Positions 17,656-26,248 are shown, counted from the stretch's first letter. The stretch: 64,000 bases of DNA from Pseudarthrobacter sp. MM222 (GCF_947090775.1 NZ_OX352321.1:4030001-4094000), one strand, 5' to 3'. Numbers and translations: made by a program. Notes: a model not told the origin generated them from the letters alone.

Positions 17656-18793
17656 CGATCGCCTCCGCGTAGAAGTCCAGCAGACGCCCCGCGAGTGATT
17701 CAGCGGACCACAGGCCCCGGTGCAGCTCCCGGGCACGCGCGCTCAGCCGGTGCCGCAGATCCTGGTCGGCCGCCACCGCGGCCATGGCGGCTTCGAACGC
17801 CGCCGCCGTGGGCTCGGCCACGATGGCCGCGCCGGCCTCCCGGAGGCTCGAGGACAGTCCGCATTCCGAGGTAACGATGATGGGCGTTCCCACGCCGGCT
17901 GCCTCGATAATCACCATCGGATACGGTTCGTGGCGGGCCGGCAAGACGACGGCTGTCGCGTGGGCCAGTGCCTCGAGCACCTCTGGTTCGGTCAGCTCCC
18001 CCGGCAGGTCGAAGCGGTCCTGGAAGCCGGAAGCGTCGATCAGGGCGCGCACGGCACCCAGTTCACCCTGGTCAGGGCCCGCGACAACAAAACGGGCTTC
18101 CGTTCCCTTCCGCAATAGGGCAATGGCGGCCTCGACGAACACCGTGGGCTGCTTTCGGGGCGCAAGGCGTGAAACAAAGAGGAAGATTGCATCCTGCGGG
18201 TCTTCCCACGCGGTACCGGGGTCCGCGGTGGCGTTCACCACCCTACGCATCTTCGTCCGTGGCACCCCGAGGGATTCAAGGTTCTTCTCTTCGGCTTCCG
18301 TCAACGTCAACCACAATTGCGGTGTCCGCATCGCACGCCTAAAGACCAGTGAATCGAACAGGCGCAGCACCCGCGAGTCCGGTACCGCCAGCATGCCGTG
18401 GGCCTGGGCGATGACAGGAGCGGCCGCACGGCGCAGCAGGAGGGCACTGCAGGTGGTGATGAAGTCCCGGCAGAGGTGAAGCTGCACGACGTCGACCCCC
18501 CGGCTCCGGTCCCACACGTGGCGGACGAGGCCGATGCCGATCAGACCCCTGAGCCGGGCTCCGCGGAACGGCCGCCGGACCGGGAAGATCCGCTCGTGTG
18601 ATCCAGGCCGAGCGGCGGGGACGGCCCCGAGCCAGCCTCCGACCAGCTCGACAGCGGCGCCGCGGCGGATCAGGGCCGCGCTCTGCATGCGCGCGACAGC
18701 CCAGACTCCGCCCGCTACAGCTCCCGGGCCTGCAAGGCCACCGATCTGCAACACACTAATGCGTGACCGAGCCGCTTCACCGCGCTCAGGCAT
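17639..18793 (-). CDS. Glycosyltransferase family 4 (GT-B fold)
   Basis: A 384-residue cytosolic glycosyltransferase. N-terminal half: ISVLQIGGLAGPGAVAGGVWAVARMQSAAL, with the Gly-rich acceptor loop. C-terminal Rossmann half: FLFVSRLAPRKQPTVFVEAAIAL, RFVVAGPDQGELG and the nucleotide-sugar EX7E motif in HEPYPMVIIEAAGVGTPIIVTSECG. The donor sugar cannot be read from the sequence. The start at ATG 18793 overlaps the 3' end of the GT2 gene by 8 nt; in-frame ATGs at 18814 and 18829 are possible but would lengthen the overlap. Confidence 0.88.
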   Translation of the reverse strand: MPERGEAARSRISVLQIGGLAGPGAVAGGVWAVARMQSAALIRRGAAVELVGGWLGAVPAARPGSHERIFPVRRPFRGARLRGLIGIGLVRHVWDRSRGVDVVQLHLCRDFITTCSALLLRRAAAPVIAQAHGMLAVPDSRVLRLFDSLVFRRAMRTPQLWLTLTEAEEKNLESLGVPRTKMRRVVNATADPGTAWEDPQDAIFLFVSRLAPRKQPTVFVEAAIALLRKGTEARFVVAGPDQGELGAVRALIDASGFQDRFDLPGELTEPEVLEALAHATAVVLPARHEPYPMVIIEAAGVGTPIIVTSECGLSSSLREAGAAIVAEPTAAAFEAAMAAVAADQDLRHRLSARARELHRGLWSAESLAGRLLDFYAEAIDAGRN

Positions 18794-19634
18794 GGTCAGC
18801 CAGCCGCCAGCCATTGCGCTTGAGTTCACGTGTTTTCAGTCCGATCTGCCAGTAATAGGTAGCCAGCGCGACGGCGTAATCGAACCCGGCCCGCCCGTCC
18901 AGGAAACCGCGGCGGACGACGTAGCTGTAAAGCCAGAAGGCGAGGGGTTTGAAGGGGACAACGTCAAAGCGTTGCCCCTGGCCGCTCTTGAAGGAGCGGA
19001 CGGTGCGCATCATGACGGGGTCAGCATGGATATACGCTTCCCAGTCGGAGTACTTGTTGTGCCTGTCGAACCAGGTGCGCACCGGGTCGAGGTCATGGTG
19101 GGCGAGCAGGCCCTCGGTCCGCCCGATGTCGCCCACCGTCTCCGGCTGGTAGTGCACTTCTAGTTCCGTGATCACCGGAAGCTTCATCAATCCGGTGTCC
19201 TTGTATTCGTTGAACCCCCGCTTCAAAAGGGTCCGTTTGACGACCTGATGGCCGTGCTTGAGCTCCTTGCCAGCGAAGTGATAGGAGATGGGGATGTCAA
19301 AGGCCACCCGGTGTTCCGACGGGTTCGAGACGATCGCGGCGATTTCCGCGAGCAGCTCCCGGCTCGGATATTCATCGGCGTCAAGGAACAGGATCCAGGG
19401 GTGGCGGGTGGATGCGTGCTGCAGCTGCCACTGCTTCTTCTGCGGGAATTCGCCATTCCAGGTGAAGTTGACAACCGTCGCCCCGGCGGAGCGGGCGAGC
19501 TCCGCGGTCCGATCGGTGCTGTTGGAGTCAACAACGATGACTTCGTCGAAGTCACTGAGCGCCGCCAGGCACTTCTCGATGCTCGCCTCTTCATTTTTCG
19601 TCTGAATCAGGACCGAAACTGGTATCTTCTGCAT
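18786..19634 (-). CDS. Glycosyltransferase family 2 (GT-A fold)
   Basis: A 282-residue enzyme resembling WaaE/KdtX-type GT2 proteins. Motifs: VSVLIQTKNEEASIEKCLAAL at the N-terminus, VIVVDSNSTDRT, the metal-binding DxD in ILFLDADEYPS, and a C-terminal region rich in aromatic residues (KPLAFWLYSYVVRRGFLDGRAGF), typical for this subgroup. The ATG at 19634 follows a GGGGGAAG ribosome-binding site; the open frame upstream to 19769 has no such signal and reads through the divergent SGNH gene. First gene of a five-gene overlapping operon. Confidence 0.88.
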   Translation of the reverse strand: MQKIPVSVLIQTKNEEASIEKCLAALSDFDEVIVVDSNSTDRTAELARSAGATVVNFTWNGEFPQKKQWQLQHASTRHPWILFLDADEYPSRELLAEIAAIVSNPSEHRVAFDIPISYHFAGKELKHGHQVVKRTLLKRGFNEYKDTGLMKLPVITELEVHYQPETVGDIGRTEGLLAHHDLDPVRTWFDRHNKYSDWEAYIHADPVMMRTVRSFKSGQGQRFDVVPFKPLAFWLYSYVVRRGFLDGRAGFDYAVALATYYWQIGLKTRELKRNGWRLADHA

Positions 19635-19675
19635 GCACTTCCCCCTCAGGAGTGGATAGCCGATAGTATTTGCAA

Positions 19676-20458
19676 ATGGATTTTCTGAAGCGCAGAAACC
19701 GGAACAGAACATCCTTCCCATTCCGATACGCCAAGGAACTGGGGTTTGGTCTGCTCGCCGTGGCGGCAATTGTTGTCGCCGTGCTGGCGCTGACCATGCG
19801 GGACAACGGGGTGAGCGCGTCGCCGGCTCCGACCTCCGCCGCCGCCCAAGCCACCCGGCCCACTGTGCCGAACGTTGACATCATCGGGGACTCCTATACC
19901 GGAGGTTCCGATGAGGGCGGCTACGGCGCGGCCAACTGGACAAAGATCGTCGGGTCCCGCTTTTACTCGGAGTCCCGTCCCGTCGACATGAACGTCACCG
20001 CAGTACCCGGCGCCGGATACATCACCCGTGGACCAGACAAGGCCACGTTCGCCGAAGCCGCCACCAGCAACCTGCGCTCGTCGGCCGACCTGGTCCTCGT
20101 CTTCGGGAGCAGGAATGACGGCAAGCAGGACGCCTCGGCCATGGCTGCGGCTGCAACGGACCTCTATGCCAAGATCCGCGAGCGTGCGCCCCATGCGAAG
20201 CTGATCGTGGTGGGGCCGGCGTGGGTCAACGAGAACGTGCCGGACTTCATCACCGCGAACACGCAGGCGATTTCCGGTGCCGCATCTGCCGCCGGTGCCG
20301 CATTCGTCAACCCGCTGAGCGAGGGCTGGTTCTTCGGCGCCGACGCCAAACTTATTGGCGCCGACGGCGTCCACCCCACCGATGCAGGCCATCAGTACAT
20401 GGCCGAAAAGATGTTTGCCCTGATTTCCAAGACCCTGCCCACCATGGCTACCCCCTAG
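19676..20458 (+). CDS. Membrane-anchored SGNH/GDSL hydrolase
   Basis: A 260-residue protein with a basic cytosolic N-terminus (KRRNRNR), one membrane helix (about 25-45, LGFGLLAVAAIVVAVLALTM) and an extracytoplasmic SGNH domain. Catalytic blocks: I with Ser (DIIGDSYTGG), III-like (LVFGSRND) and V with Asp/His (ADGVHPTDAGHQYMAEKM). The usual block III Asn (GxND) is present as GSRND. It probably adds or removes acyl groups on the EPS outside the membrane. ATG 19676 is preferred to an in-frame TTG at 19670. Only 41 bp separate it from the divergent GT2 start, so the two promoters must overlap. Confidence 0.82.
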   Translation: MDFLKRRNRNRTSFPFRYAKELGFGLLAVAAIVVAVLALTMRDNGVSASPAPTSAAAQATRPTVPNVDIIGDSYTGGSDEGGYGAANWTKIVGSRFYSESRPVDMNVTAVPGAGYITRGPDKATFAEAATSNLRSSADLVLVFGSRNDGKQDASAMAAAATDLYAKIRERAPHAKLIVVGPAWVNENVPDFITANTQAISGAASAAGAAFVNPLSEGWFFGADAKLIGADGVHPTDAGHQYMAEKMFALISKTLPTMATP

Positions 20459-20472
20459 GGTGCATTGTGCCA

Positions 20473-21081
20473 TCACGGCAGTTCGTTTTCGCGGAACCGC
20501 TCCCTGATGACGGCGGGGCCGGCGGACCGGCCGTAGACGGCGTTCGCCGGAACGGACCCGCGGACCACGGTGAGCGGCTCCACCACCGCTGAGCGGCCGA
20601 TGTGGGCGCCGCCGAGCACCATGCAGCGCGTGGTGACCCAGGCGCCGTCGTCGATCCGCACCGGACTGGTGATCAGTCCCATGTCCGTCCGAGCCCGGTG
20701 GCTCCCGGTGGTGATGAAGCATTCCTGCGAAACGACGACGTTCGACCCTATGACCACGTCGTCCTGGTTGTGGAACCAGACTCCCTCGCCGATCCAGCAT
20801 CCGGACCCGATGCGCAGCTTCCACGGCAGGCTGACACGGGTCCGGGGCCGGAAAGTCACGCCCGGCCCGATCTCCGCGCCGAAGGCACGCAGCGCGGCCA
20901 CCCTCAGACGCGAACTTATCTGCCAGGGGTTGCTGACGAATAACAGCTCACAGACGCGCCACGCGTACACCACAGCCCGCGGTTTGTCCCATGTTTCACC
21001 TGCCCCTGGCGCCTGGGCCAGGTCAATTACCGGTGGTTGCTGCCGGCCCGTTCCGGAAGCCTGAGATGGTAGAGCGGTCAT
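20473..21081 (-). CDS. WcaF-like left-handed beta-helix acetyltransferase
   Basis: A 202-residue hexapeptide-repeat acyltransferase. The N-terminal half has TWDKPRAVVYAWRVCELLFVSNPWQISSRLRVAALRAFGAEIG, as in colanic acid acetyltransferase WcaF. Hexapeptide turns follow: IGSGCWIGEGVWFHN, VIGSNVVVSQECFITTGSH (with the active-site His), IDDGAWVTTRCMVLGGAHIGRSAVV. It probably O-acetylates an EPS sugar using acetyl-CoA. GGAGGGGG lies about 8 nt before the ATG. It has its own 148-bp upstream region after the sugar-phosphate transferase gene and is convergent with the SGNH gene (14 bp gap). Confidence 0.88.
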   Translation of the reverse strand: MTALPSQASGTGRQQPPVIDLAQAPGAGETWDKPRAVVYAWRVCELLFVSNPWQISSRLRVAALRAFGAEIGPGVTFRPRTRVSLPWKLRIGSGCWIGEGVWFHNQDDVVIGSNVVVSQECFITTGSHRARTDMGLITSPVRIDDGAWVTTRCMVLGGAHIGRSAVVEPLTVVRGSVPANAVYGRSAGPAVIRERFRENELP

Positions 21082-21229
21082 CAGGACACCCCCTCCGGCG
21101 TCCGGGCGAAACGCTGCCCATCAATGGCGGCTCGCAGCTCGCTCGAACCTTCCGTAAACCCACTAGTCCCCGAAACAAGTGTGGTCATTGCCTTGCCTTC
21201 CCATTCGTAAAACCGAGACCTTCGGACTT

Positions 21230-22849
21230 TCAGTACGCTCCTACCGGCTTGATGAGCATCTTGGCGGTGCGCCAGATGATGATCAGGTCCCCGGCCAGAG
21301 ACCAGTTTTCGACGTAATACAGGTCCAGCCGAACGCTGTCCCGCCAGTTCAGCTCGGACCGGCCGTTGATCTGCCACATGCCGGTCAGGCCCGGCTTGAT
21401 GTACAGCCGCCGGAGGACCTTGTGCTGGTACTTGTCGACCTCACGCTGCAGTGGCGGCCGCGGACCGACGAGGCTCATGTCGCCCTTGAGGACATTCCAG
21501 ATCTGCGGAAGTTCGTCCAGCGAGTGTTTCCGCATCCACCGGCCGACCTGGGTGACGCGGGGATCGTTCTGCATCTTGAACAGCACGCCGGCGCCCTCGT
21601 TCTGCTCCAGGAGCCCGGCCAGGTCGTCCTCGGCGGACTGGACCATCGACCGGAACTTCAGCATGTGGAACTTCTCACCACCCCGGCCAACCCGCTCCTG
21701 CCGGAAAATGACAGGGCCCGGGCTGTCCCGTTTGATCATGACCGCGAGGAAGATGAACACCGGCAGGAGCGCCACCAGGGATACGGCGGCCAGCACGACG
21801 TCGAATATTCTCTTCAAGGCATGTTTCGCACCGGCATACTGGGGCAGCTCCACGTGCATGAGCGGAAGTCCCTCCACTGGCCGGGAGTGGATCCGTGGAC
21901 CGGCCACGTTGGTCAGCCCGGTGGTGAGGATCAGCTGGGTGGACGACTGCTCGAGCTTCCAGCCCAGGCGCTGGATGTAGCGGCCGCCGCCCTTCATGGG
22001 GCCGGCAACAATCACGGCGTCGGCGTCCACCGAGGCCACGGCTTCGACAACGCTTCGCTCATCGCCAACCACTTTGAAGATCTGGCCGCCTTGGCTGAAG
22101 GCGCCGGGGCCGTGGGCACCGGCCAGCGCGACACCTACGACCTTGTACGCCGCACCGGACTTCTTTTCGATCTGGCTGACGACGTATCGGACGTCCTTCG
22201 GCCTGCCCAGCACGACTACGCGGGACAGGTAATGGCCGTGAATCCGCTGCCTGGATAGCCACTGACGCAGGCTCCAGCGCGCGGCCAGCAGGCCGATCAG
22301 TCCGGTGGGCAGGGCAAGGGCGAAGAAGCCCCGGGCAATGTCGATGTTGAGGACAAAGCAAACCAAGGCGATAAGTCCCAGCAGCATTGCACTGGCGCTG
22401 ACGACGCGCCGGTATTCGTCGATGCCGATTCCCACGATCCGGGTATCCCGGCTTTTGTACAGACCCAGCGCCAGCATCCAGGCGGCCGCAATGGCCACGG
22501 AGATGTGCAAGTAGTCAATGTGGAAGGTGCCGAGTTCGACCACGCTCGCAGTGCTCAGGCCGAACCGGGTGAGGTGGGCGGCAGCGGTTACGGCGGCAAT
22601 CACCACGGCGTCAGCGCCGATGAGCAGGTGCCGGTACCGGTTAGCCCAGCGGACCCCCTCACGCCGCGAGCTGCTCGTCACGCGCCCCAGCTTCGCCGCC
22701 TTGAAGTCCGGAAACGTGAATGTGGGTGCAGGCAGCGCCAGGGTGCCGGCAACCGGACCGGCCGCTCCCTGCCGTCGGGCAGGAATCCGGACGGTCCCCG
22801 CTGATGGAAATGCTGAATAGACGGCGCGGCCCTGCTTGAGCTCACTCAT
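21230..22849 (-). CDS. EPS-initiating polyprenyl-phosphate sugar-phosphate transferase (WbaP/WcaJ type)
   Basis: A 539-residue enzyme that transfers a sugar-1-phosphate to undecaprenyl phosphate, the first step of repeat-unit assembly. Residues about 75-230 hold four membrane helices, residues about 235-345 a CoA-binding-like soluble domain (RVVVLGRPKDVRYVVSQIEK), one more helix near 360-380, and the C-terminal catalytic domain: KRIFDVVLAAVSLVALLPVF, FRQERVGRGGEKFHMLKFRSM, DELPQIWNVLKGDMSLVGPRPP, KPGLTGMWQINGRS. The sugar is unknown. No strong ribosome-binding site precedes ATG 22849. First gene of the right-hand part of the locus. Confidence 0.93.
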   Translation of the reverse strand: MSELKQGRAVYSAFPSAGTVRIPARRQGAAGPVAGTLALPAPTFTFPDFKAAKLGRVTSSSRREGVRWANRYRHLLIGADAVVIAAVTAAAHLTRFGLSTASVVELGTFHIDYLHISVAIAAAWMLALGLYKSRDTRIVGIGIDEYRRVVSASAMLLGLIALVCFVLNIDIARGFFALALPTGLIGLLAARWSLRQWLSRQRIHGHYLSRVVVLGRPKDVRYVVSQIEKKSGAAYKVVGVALAGAHGPGAFSQGGQIFKVVGDERSVVEAVASVDADAVIVAGPMKGGGRYIQRLGWKLEQSSTQLILTTGLTNVAGPRIHSRPVEGLPLMHVELPQYAGAKHALKRIFDVVLAAVSLVALLPVFIFLAVMIKRDSPGPVIFRQERVGRGGEKFHMLKFRSMVQSAEDDLAGLLEQNEGAGVLFKMQNDPRVTQVGRWMRKHSLDELPQIWNVLKGDMSLVGPRPPLQREVDKYQHKVLRRLYIKPGLTGMWQINGRSELNWRDSVRLDLYYVENWSLAGDLIIIWRTAKMLIKPVGAY

Positions 22850-23291
22850 GCTCGCCGCCGCTGACTCGTTGTGGACCGTTCAGTCCGTCTTGTTCCTGCA
22901 CTTTTGGCCGGCGAAGCCCACCCTTTGGCAACACGGGATGGACCACCATCAACTTCTCGTCATACATCGTGAGACCTTCTAGCGACTGGGTTGGCTGTGG
23001 TCTCCCCTAGTAAATTAGATGGCCTTCGAGTGCGCACGAGTGTGCCCTACCCCCATTCGCCTTTTGAACCACTCGACATCTACGCCGCCGCGGGCTGACT
23101 ACTTGTCTGGACTACCCGGACCCGAGAGGGAACTACCCATTCCTGTGCCGGGGATGGCCACAGTGTCGTTGCCTGCAGCAAATCCGCCCGGGAAACAGGG
23201 CCGGCGGACGAAGGTGTTCAACCACCGGGCCAGACTGAGGTAATGTGAATCTCGTTGTTCGGGACTTGGCTGGATTCTGGCCGGTCCCAAC
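22850..23291. other. 442-bp intergenic region between EPS locus and tRNA-Gly
   Basis: No coding sequence or known RNA is recognised. It must contain the leftward promoter of the EPS-initiating transferase and the rightward promoter of tRNA-Gly. A less GC-rich patch at about 22975-23025 contains CTAGGGGAG on the minus strand, which resembles sequences upstream of two other EPS transcription units (see findings). Confidence 0.5.
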
Positions 23292-23365
23292 GCGGCTGTA
23301 GCTCAATGGTAGAGCGCTAGCTTCCCAAGCTTGATACGCGGGTTCGATTCCCGTCAGCCGCTCCA
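23292..23365 (+). tRNA. tRNA-Gly (anticodon CCC)
   Basis: The acceptor stem GCGGCTG pairs with CAGCCGC, the D arm is GCTC..GAGC, the 7-nt anticodon loop is TTCCCAA giving anticodon CCC, the T arm is CGGGTTCGATTCCCG, and an encoded CCA follows discriminator T. One T-T mismatch is present in the anticodon stem. Confidence 0.95.
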
Positions 23366-23477
23366 TTTTCCGGTTCGGCTGCTGGCTACCGCACAGCTCC
23401 CGAGCCGCAGCCCGTTAGGTTGCTACCTGTATCGTTCGGAGTCAGGAACCCCTTCGGTTCCGCCAACAGGAGCGATC

Positions 23478-23627
23478 ATGGCTGACAAATCCCCCCGTCA
23501 AGCAGCATCCAAGAAATCCGGCAAATCCATCAAGGAAAAGCGTGCCGACAAGAGGACCGCTGCAGCGCCGCCCAGCTCCCTGGACAAGGCCACCAGCTCC
23601 AAGCCGGCGAGCCCCAAAAAGAAGTGA
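23478..23627 (+). CDS. Small lysine-rich protein (49 residues), function unknown
   Basis: Reads MADKSPRQAASKKSGKSI through to a Pro-Lys-Lys-Lys end. It is very basic, low in hydrophobic residues, has no signal peptide and is probably disordered. AGGAG lies 5 nt before the ATG, a strong ribosome-binding site, and its TGA overlaps the GTG start of the next gene (GTGA), so it is very likely a real, translated gene coupled to it. Basic tails of this kind can bind nucleic acid, but no function can be assigned. Confidence 0.7.
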   Translation: MADKSPRQAASKKSGKSIKEKRADKRTAAAPPSSLDKATSSKPASPKKK

Positions 23628-24784
23628 GCGGCACCTCGAGCCGGCTCACCCTCGGAGTCCTCGCCAGCACGCGGAAGCCTGACGAGCGGCGCCTCCCGAT
23701 CCACCCCCTCCACCTGGACCGCATCGCACCGGAACTCAGGCACCAGCTGATCCTGGAAGAGGGCTACGGCGAGCGTTTCGGCGTCTCAAACGAGCACCTG
23801 GCGCCCCTCGTGGGGCGCATCGTGCCGCGCGCGCAGCTGCTGGCGGAGGCCGACGTCGTCCTCCTTCCCAAGCCGCAGCCCGAAGACCTGGCCGAACTCC
23901 GGGACGGGCAGGTCCTCTGGGGCTGGCCGCACTGTGTCCAGGACCGGGCCATCACGCAGCTGGCGATCGACAAGAAGCTCACACTGATCGCCTTCGAGGC
24001 GATGAACCACTGGGCCAGCGACGGCGGATTCGGCCTGCACGTGTTCCACAAGAACAACGAACTGGCCGGCTACTGCTCCGTGCTTCATGCCCTGGCGCTG
24101 ACCGGCTCCACCGGCGTCTATGGCCGGCGCCTGAGCGCCGTCGTGATCGGCTTCGGGGCCACCGCCCGCGGCGCGGTGACGGCCCTCAACGCCCACGGCA
24201 TCCACGATGTCCAGGTGCTGACCAACCGCGGCGTCGCCGCGGTTGGCTCGCCCATCCACTCGGTGCGGATCGCGCAGTTCGACCACGACGACAAGGCCCC
24301 GTTCCTCAGCGAGGTCATCACCGAACGCGGCCGCGTGCCGCTGGCGCCGTTCCTCGCCGAGAGCGACATCGTGGTCAACTGCACGCTGCAGGACCCCAAT
24401 GCGCCGCTGACCTACCTGCGGACCGAAGACCTGGACGCGTTCCGGCCCGGCAGCCTGATCGTGGACGTGTCCTGCGACGAGGGCATGGGCTTCAGCTGGG
24501 CGAAGACCACCACGTTCGCCGATCCCATGTTCAAAGTGGGCGACCACATCGACTACTACGCGGTGGACCACAGCCCTTCCTACCTGTGGAACGCCTCCAG
24601 CTGGGAAATCAGCGAGGCACTGTTGCCCTTCCTGGAAACCGTGGTGTCGGGTCCCGAGGCGTGGACGTCGAACGAGACAATCCGCCGGGCTATTGAAATC
24701 CGCGACGGCGTAGTCCTCAACCCGGACATTCTGCAGTTCCAGCAGCGGCAGCCGGAGTACCCGCACCTGCCCACAGCGGGCTAA
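23624..24784 (+). CDS. N5-(carboxyethyl)ornithine synthase-like / alanine dehydrogenase family enzyme
   Basis: A 386-residue NAD(P)-dependent oxidoreductase. The N-terminal domain (LGVLASTRKPDERRLPIHP, ILEEGYGERFGVSNEHL, GWPHCVQDRAITQLAIDKKLTLIAFEAMNHW) matches the alanine dehydrogenase/N5-CEO synthase fold. The Rossmann part contains VVIGFGATARGAVTALNAHG and the C-terminal SLIVDVSCDEGMGFSWAKTTTFADP. In Lactococcus the enzyme reductively condenses pyruvate with ornithine; whether the substrate is the same here is unknown. The GTG start overlaps the stop codon of the 49-residue gene by 4 nt. It is convergent with the MFS gene and ends before a shared terminator. Confidence 0.8.
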   Translation: MSGTSSRLTLGVLASTRKPDERRLPIHPLHLDRIAPELRHQLILEEGYGERFGVSNEHLAPLVGRIVPRAQLLAEADVVLLPKPQPEDLAELRDGQVLWGWPHCVQDRAITQLAIDKKLTLIAFEAMNHWASDGGFGLHVFHKNNELAGYCSVLHALALTGSTGVYGRRLSAVVIGFGATARGAVTALNAHGIHDVQVLTNRGVAAVGSPIHSVRIAQFDHDDKAPFLSEVITERGRVPLAPFLAESDIVVNCTLQDPNAPLTYLRTEDLDAFRPGSLIVDVSCDEGMGFSWAKTTTFADPMFKVGDHIDYYAVDHSPSYLWNASSWEISEALLPFLETVVSGPEAWTSNETIRRAIEIRDGVVLNPDILQFQQRQPEYPHLPTAG

Positions 24785-24821
24785 CGGTTCCGCACGGTTC
24801 CCGGAATTCCGCTGCGAAAGT

Positions 24822-24857
24822 GGACAGCCGCTGCGTGGATCCACGTAGCGGCTGTCC
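24822..24857. terminator. Bidirectional hairpin between convergent genes
   Basis: An inverted repeat of about 17 bp per arm with one mismatch: outer arms GGACAGCCGCT / AGCGGCTGTCC enclose the palindrome CGTGGATCCACG. It lies 38 bp after the CEO synthase-like stop and 17 bp after the MFS stop, so it serves both strands. U-tracts are weak on both sides. Confidence 0.75.
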
Positions 24858-24874
24858 GAAAACGAGGCGGAAAG

Positions 24875-26248
24875 CTACGATGCGGCGCCTGCCGGCCGGC
24901 TGCGTCCGCCCCGGACGATCTTCACCAGGCGGCGCCGGTCCTTCAGATCCACCCTGAGCATCAACTGGCCTTGGCGGGCCAGCACGACGGCGACCGTCGC
25001 GGCTGCGAGTGCCGGCACGCCGCCGGACACCAAGATGGCGGCGTGCGGGTCGACGTGCTCGGCGAGCCAGCCGATCAGGGGCCCGCCGATCGCCTGGCCA
25101 CCGATCAGCACCATGATGTACAGGCTCATGACCCGACCGCGGATAGCCATGTTGGCGCTGGTCTGGACGAGCTGGTTGGCCGCGGTCAGGAACATCAGGC
25201 ACCAAAAACCGGCCAGGACCATGGCCGCACCGAACCACACGAGGGACGGCGCGAGCGCGGACAGGCAAAGCATCAGTCCGTACATTCCTGCCCCCAGCAT
25301 CACCGACCGAAGCCGCAGCGTCCGCCGCCGGGCGGAAGTGACGGCCCCGGCCAACGCACCCAGGGCCACCAACGCGTTCAGCAGGCCGTAGCCGCCGGCG
25401 CCGACGTCGTAGACCTGGTCCGCGAAGGCGGCCAGCAGCACCGGCAGGCTCATGGCGAACACCGCGACGAAGCCGGCCATGAGCCAGGGCCAGTAAATGG
25501 TCGGCTTGCCCAGGGCGTAGCGCAACCCCTCCCGGAGCATGCCCTTGCGCTTGGGAACGGGGGCGCTGGTCTGCAGTTCATCCTTGCGCAGGGTCAGGAG
25601 CATGGCGACCGTGGAACAGCAGGCCACGGCGTTCGCGGCGAAGGCCCAGCCGGCGCCCACTGCCGTGAGCAGGACACCGGCGAGCGCCGGGCCGATCAGC
25701 CCTCCGAGCTGGAACGTTGTGGAGTTCACGCTGATGGCGTTCCGCAAGTACCGCGGACCGACGAGCTCATTGACGAAAACCTGGCGCGCGGGCTGGTCCA
25801 ACACCGTGACAAATCCGAGGGCCAACGCAATCCCGTAGACGTGCCAGACTTCGATCCGCTGGCTCAGGGCCAGGACCGCAAGGACAGCCGCGAGCAATGC
25901 CGCCACCGACTGGCACAGCATCAGGATCCTGCGTTTCGCGAAGCGGTCGGCCATCATCCCCGCCCATGGTCCGAGAAACAGCGAGGGCAGAAACTGCAGC
26001 GCCACGGTGATCCCGACGGCGGTGACGGACCCGGAGAGCTGGAGGACCAGCCAGTCCTGGGCGATCCGCTGCATCCACAGCGCTATCACCGCGATGAAGT
26101 GACCAATAGCGAAGATCCGGAAGTTCCGGACCTTCAAGGAAATGAACGTGTGGCGCCAGGGCAGGCGCTCCTGGACGACGGCGATCGGCTGGGTGGTCGT
26201 GTCGGGCGAGCCGGTCACGTTGGCCTGTAACGGCGGAGGGGGTGCCAC
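24875..26248 (-). CDS. MFS transporter, EntS/MFS_3-like exporter
   Basis: A 457-residue transporter with about 12 membrane segments. Features: FISLKVRNFRIFAIGHFIAVIALWMQRIAQDWLVLQLSGS at the start, motif A-like PWAGMMADRFAKRR, and VLDQPARQVFVNELVGP between helices 4 and 5, all typical of the enterobactin-exporter-like MFS_3 group. The C-terminus is basic (KDRRRLVKIVRGGRSR). The GTG start at 26248 has AGAGGA about 7 nt upstream. Divergent from the LysR-type regulator, which probably controls it. The substrate is unknown. Confidence 0.87.
   Translation of the reverse strand: MAPPPPLQANVTGSPDTTTQPIAVVQERLPWRHTFISLKVRNFRIFAIGHFIAVIALWMQRIAQDWLVLQLSGSVTAVGITVALQFLPSLFLGPWAGMMADRFAKRRILMLCQSVAALLAAVLAVLALSQRIEVWHVYGIALALGFVTVLDQPARQVFVNELVGPRYLRNAISVNSTTFQLGGLIGPALAGVLLTAVGAGWAFAANAVACCSTVAMLLTLRKDELQTSAPVPKRKGMLREGLRYALGKPTIYWPWLMAGFVAVFAMSLPVLLAAFADQVYDVGAGGYGLLNALVALGALAGAVTSARRRTLRLRSVMLGAGMYGLMLCLSALAPSLVWFGAAMVLAGFWCLMFLTAANQLVQTSANMAIRGRVMSLYIMVLIGGQAIGGPLIGWLAEHVDPHAAILVSGGVPALAAATVAVVLARQGQLMLRVDLKDRRRLVKIVRGGRSRPAGAAS

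Noticed and set aside
19646..20824. 392-codon minus-strand open frame over the SGNH gene
   Set aside because: Antisense shadow; the plus strand has SGNH motifs and the minus frame has none.
22850..23291. Riboswitch upstream of the EPS-initiating transferase or tRNA
   Set aside because: I compared by eye with c-di-GMP and c-di-AMP riboswitch cores and found no matching conserved blocks on either strand.
23133..23366. Minus-strand open frame reading GIEPAYQAWEAS
   Set aside because: This is the antisense translation of the tRNA-Gly gene, a well-known false protein in many databases.
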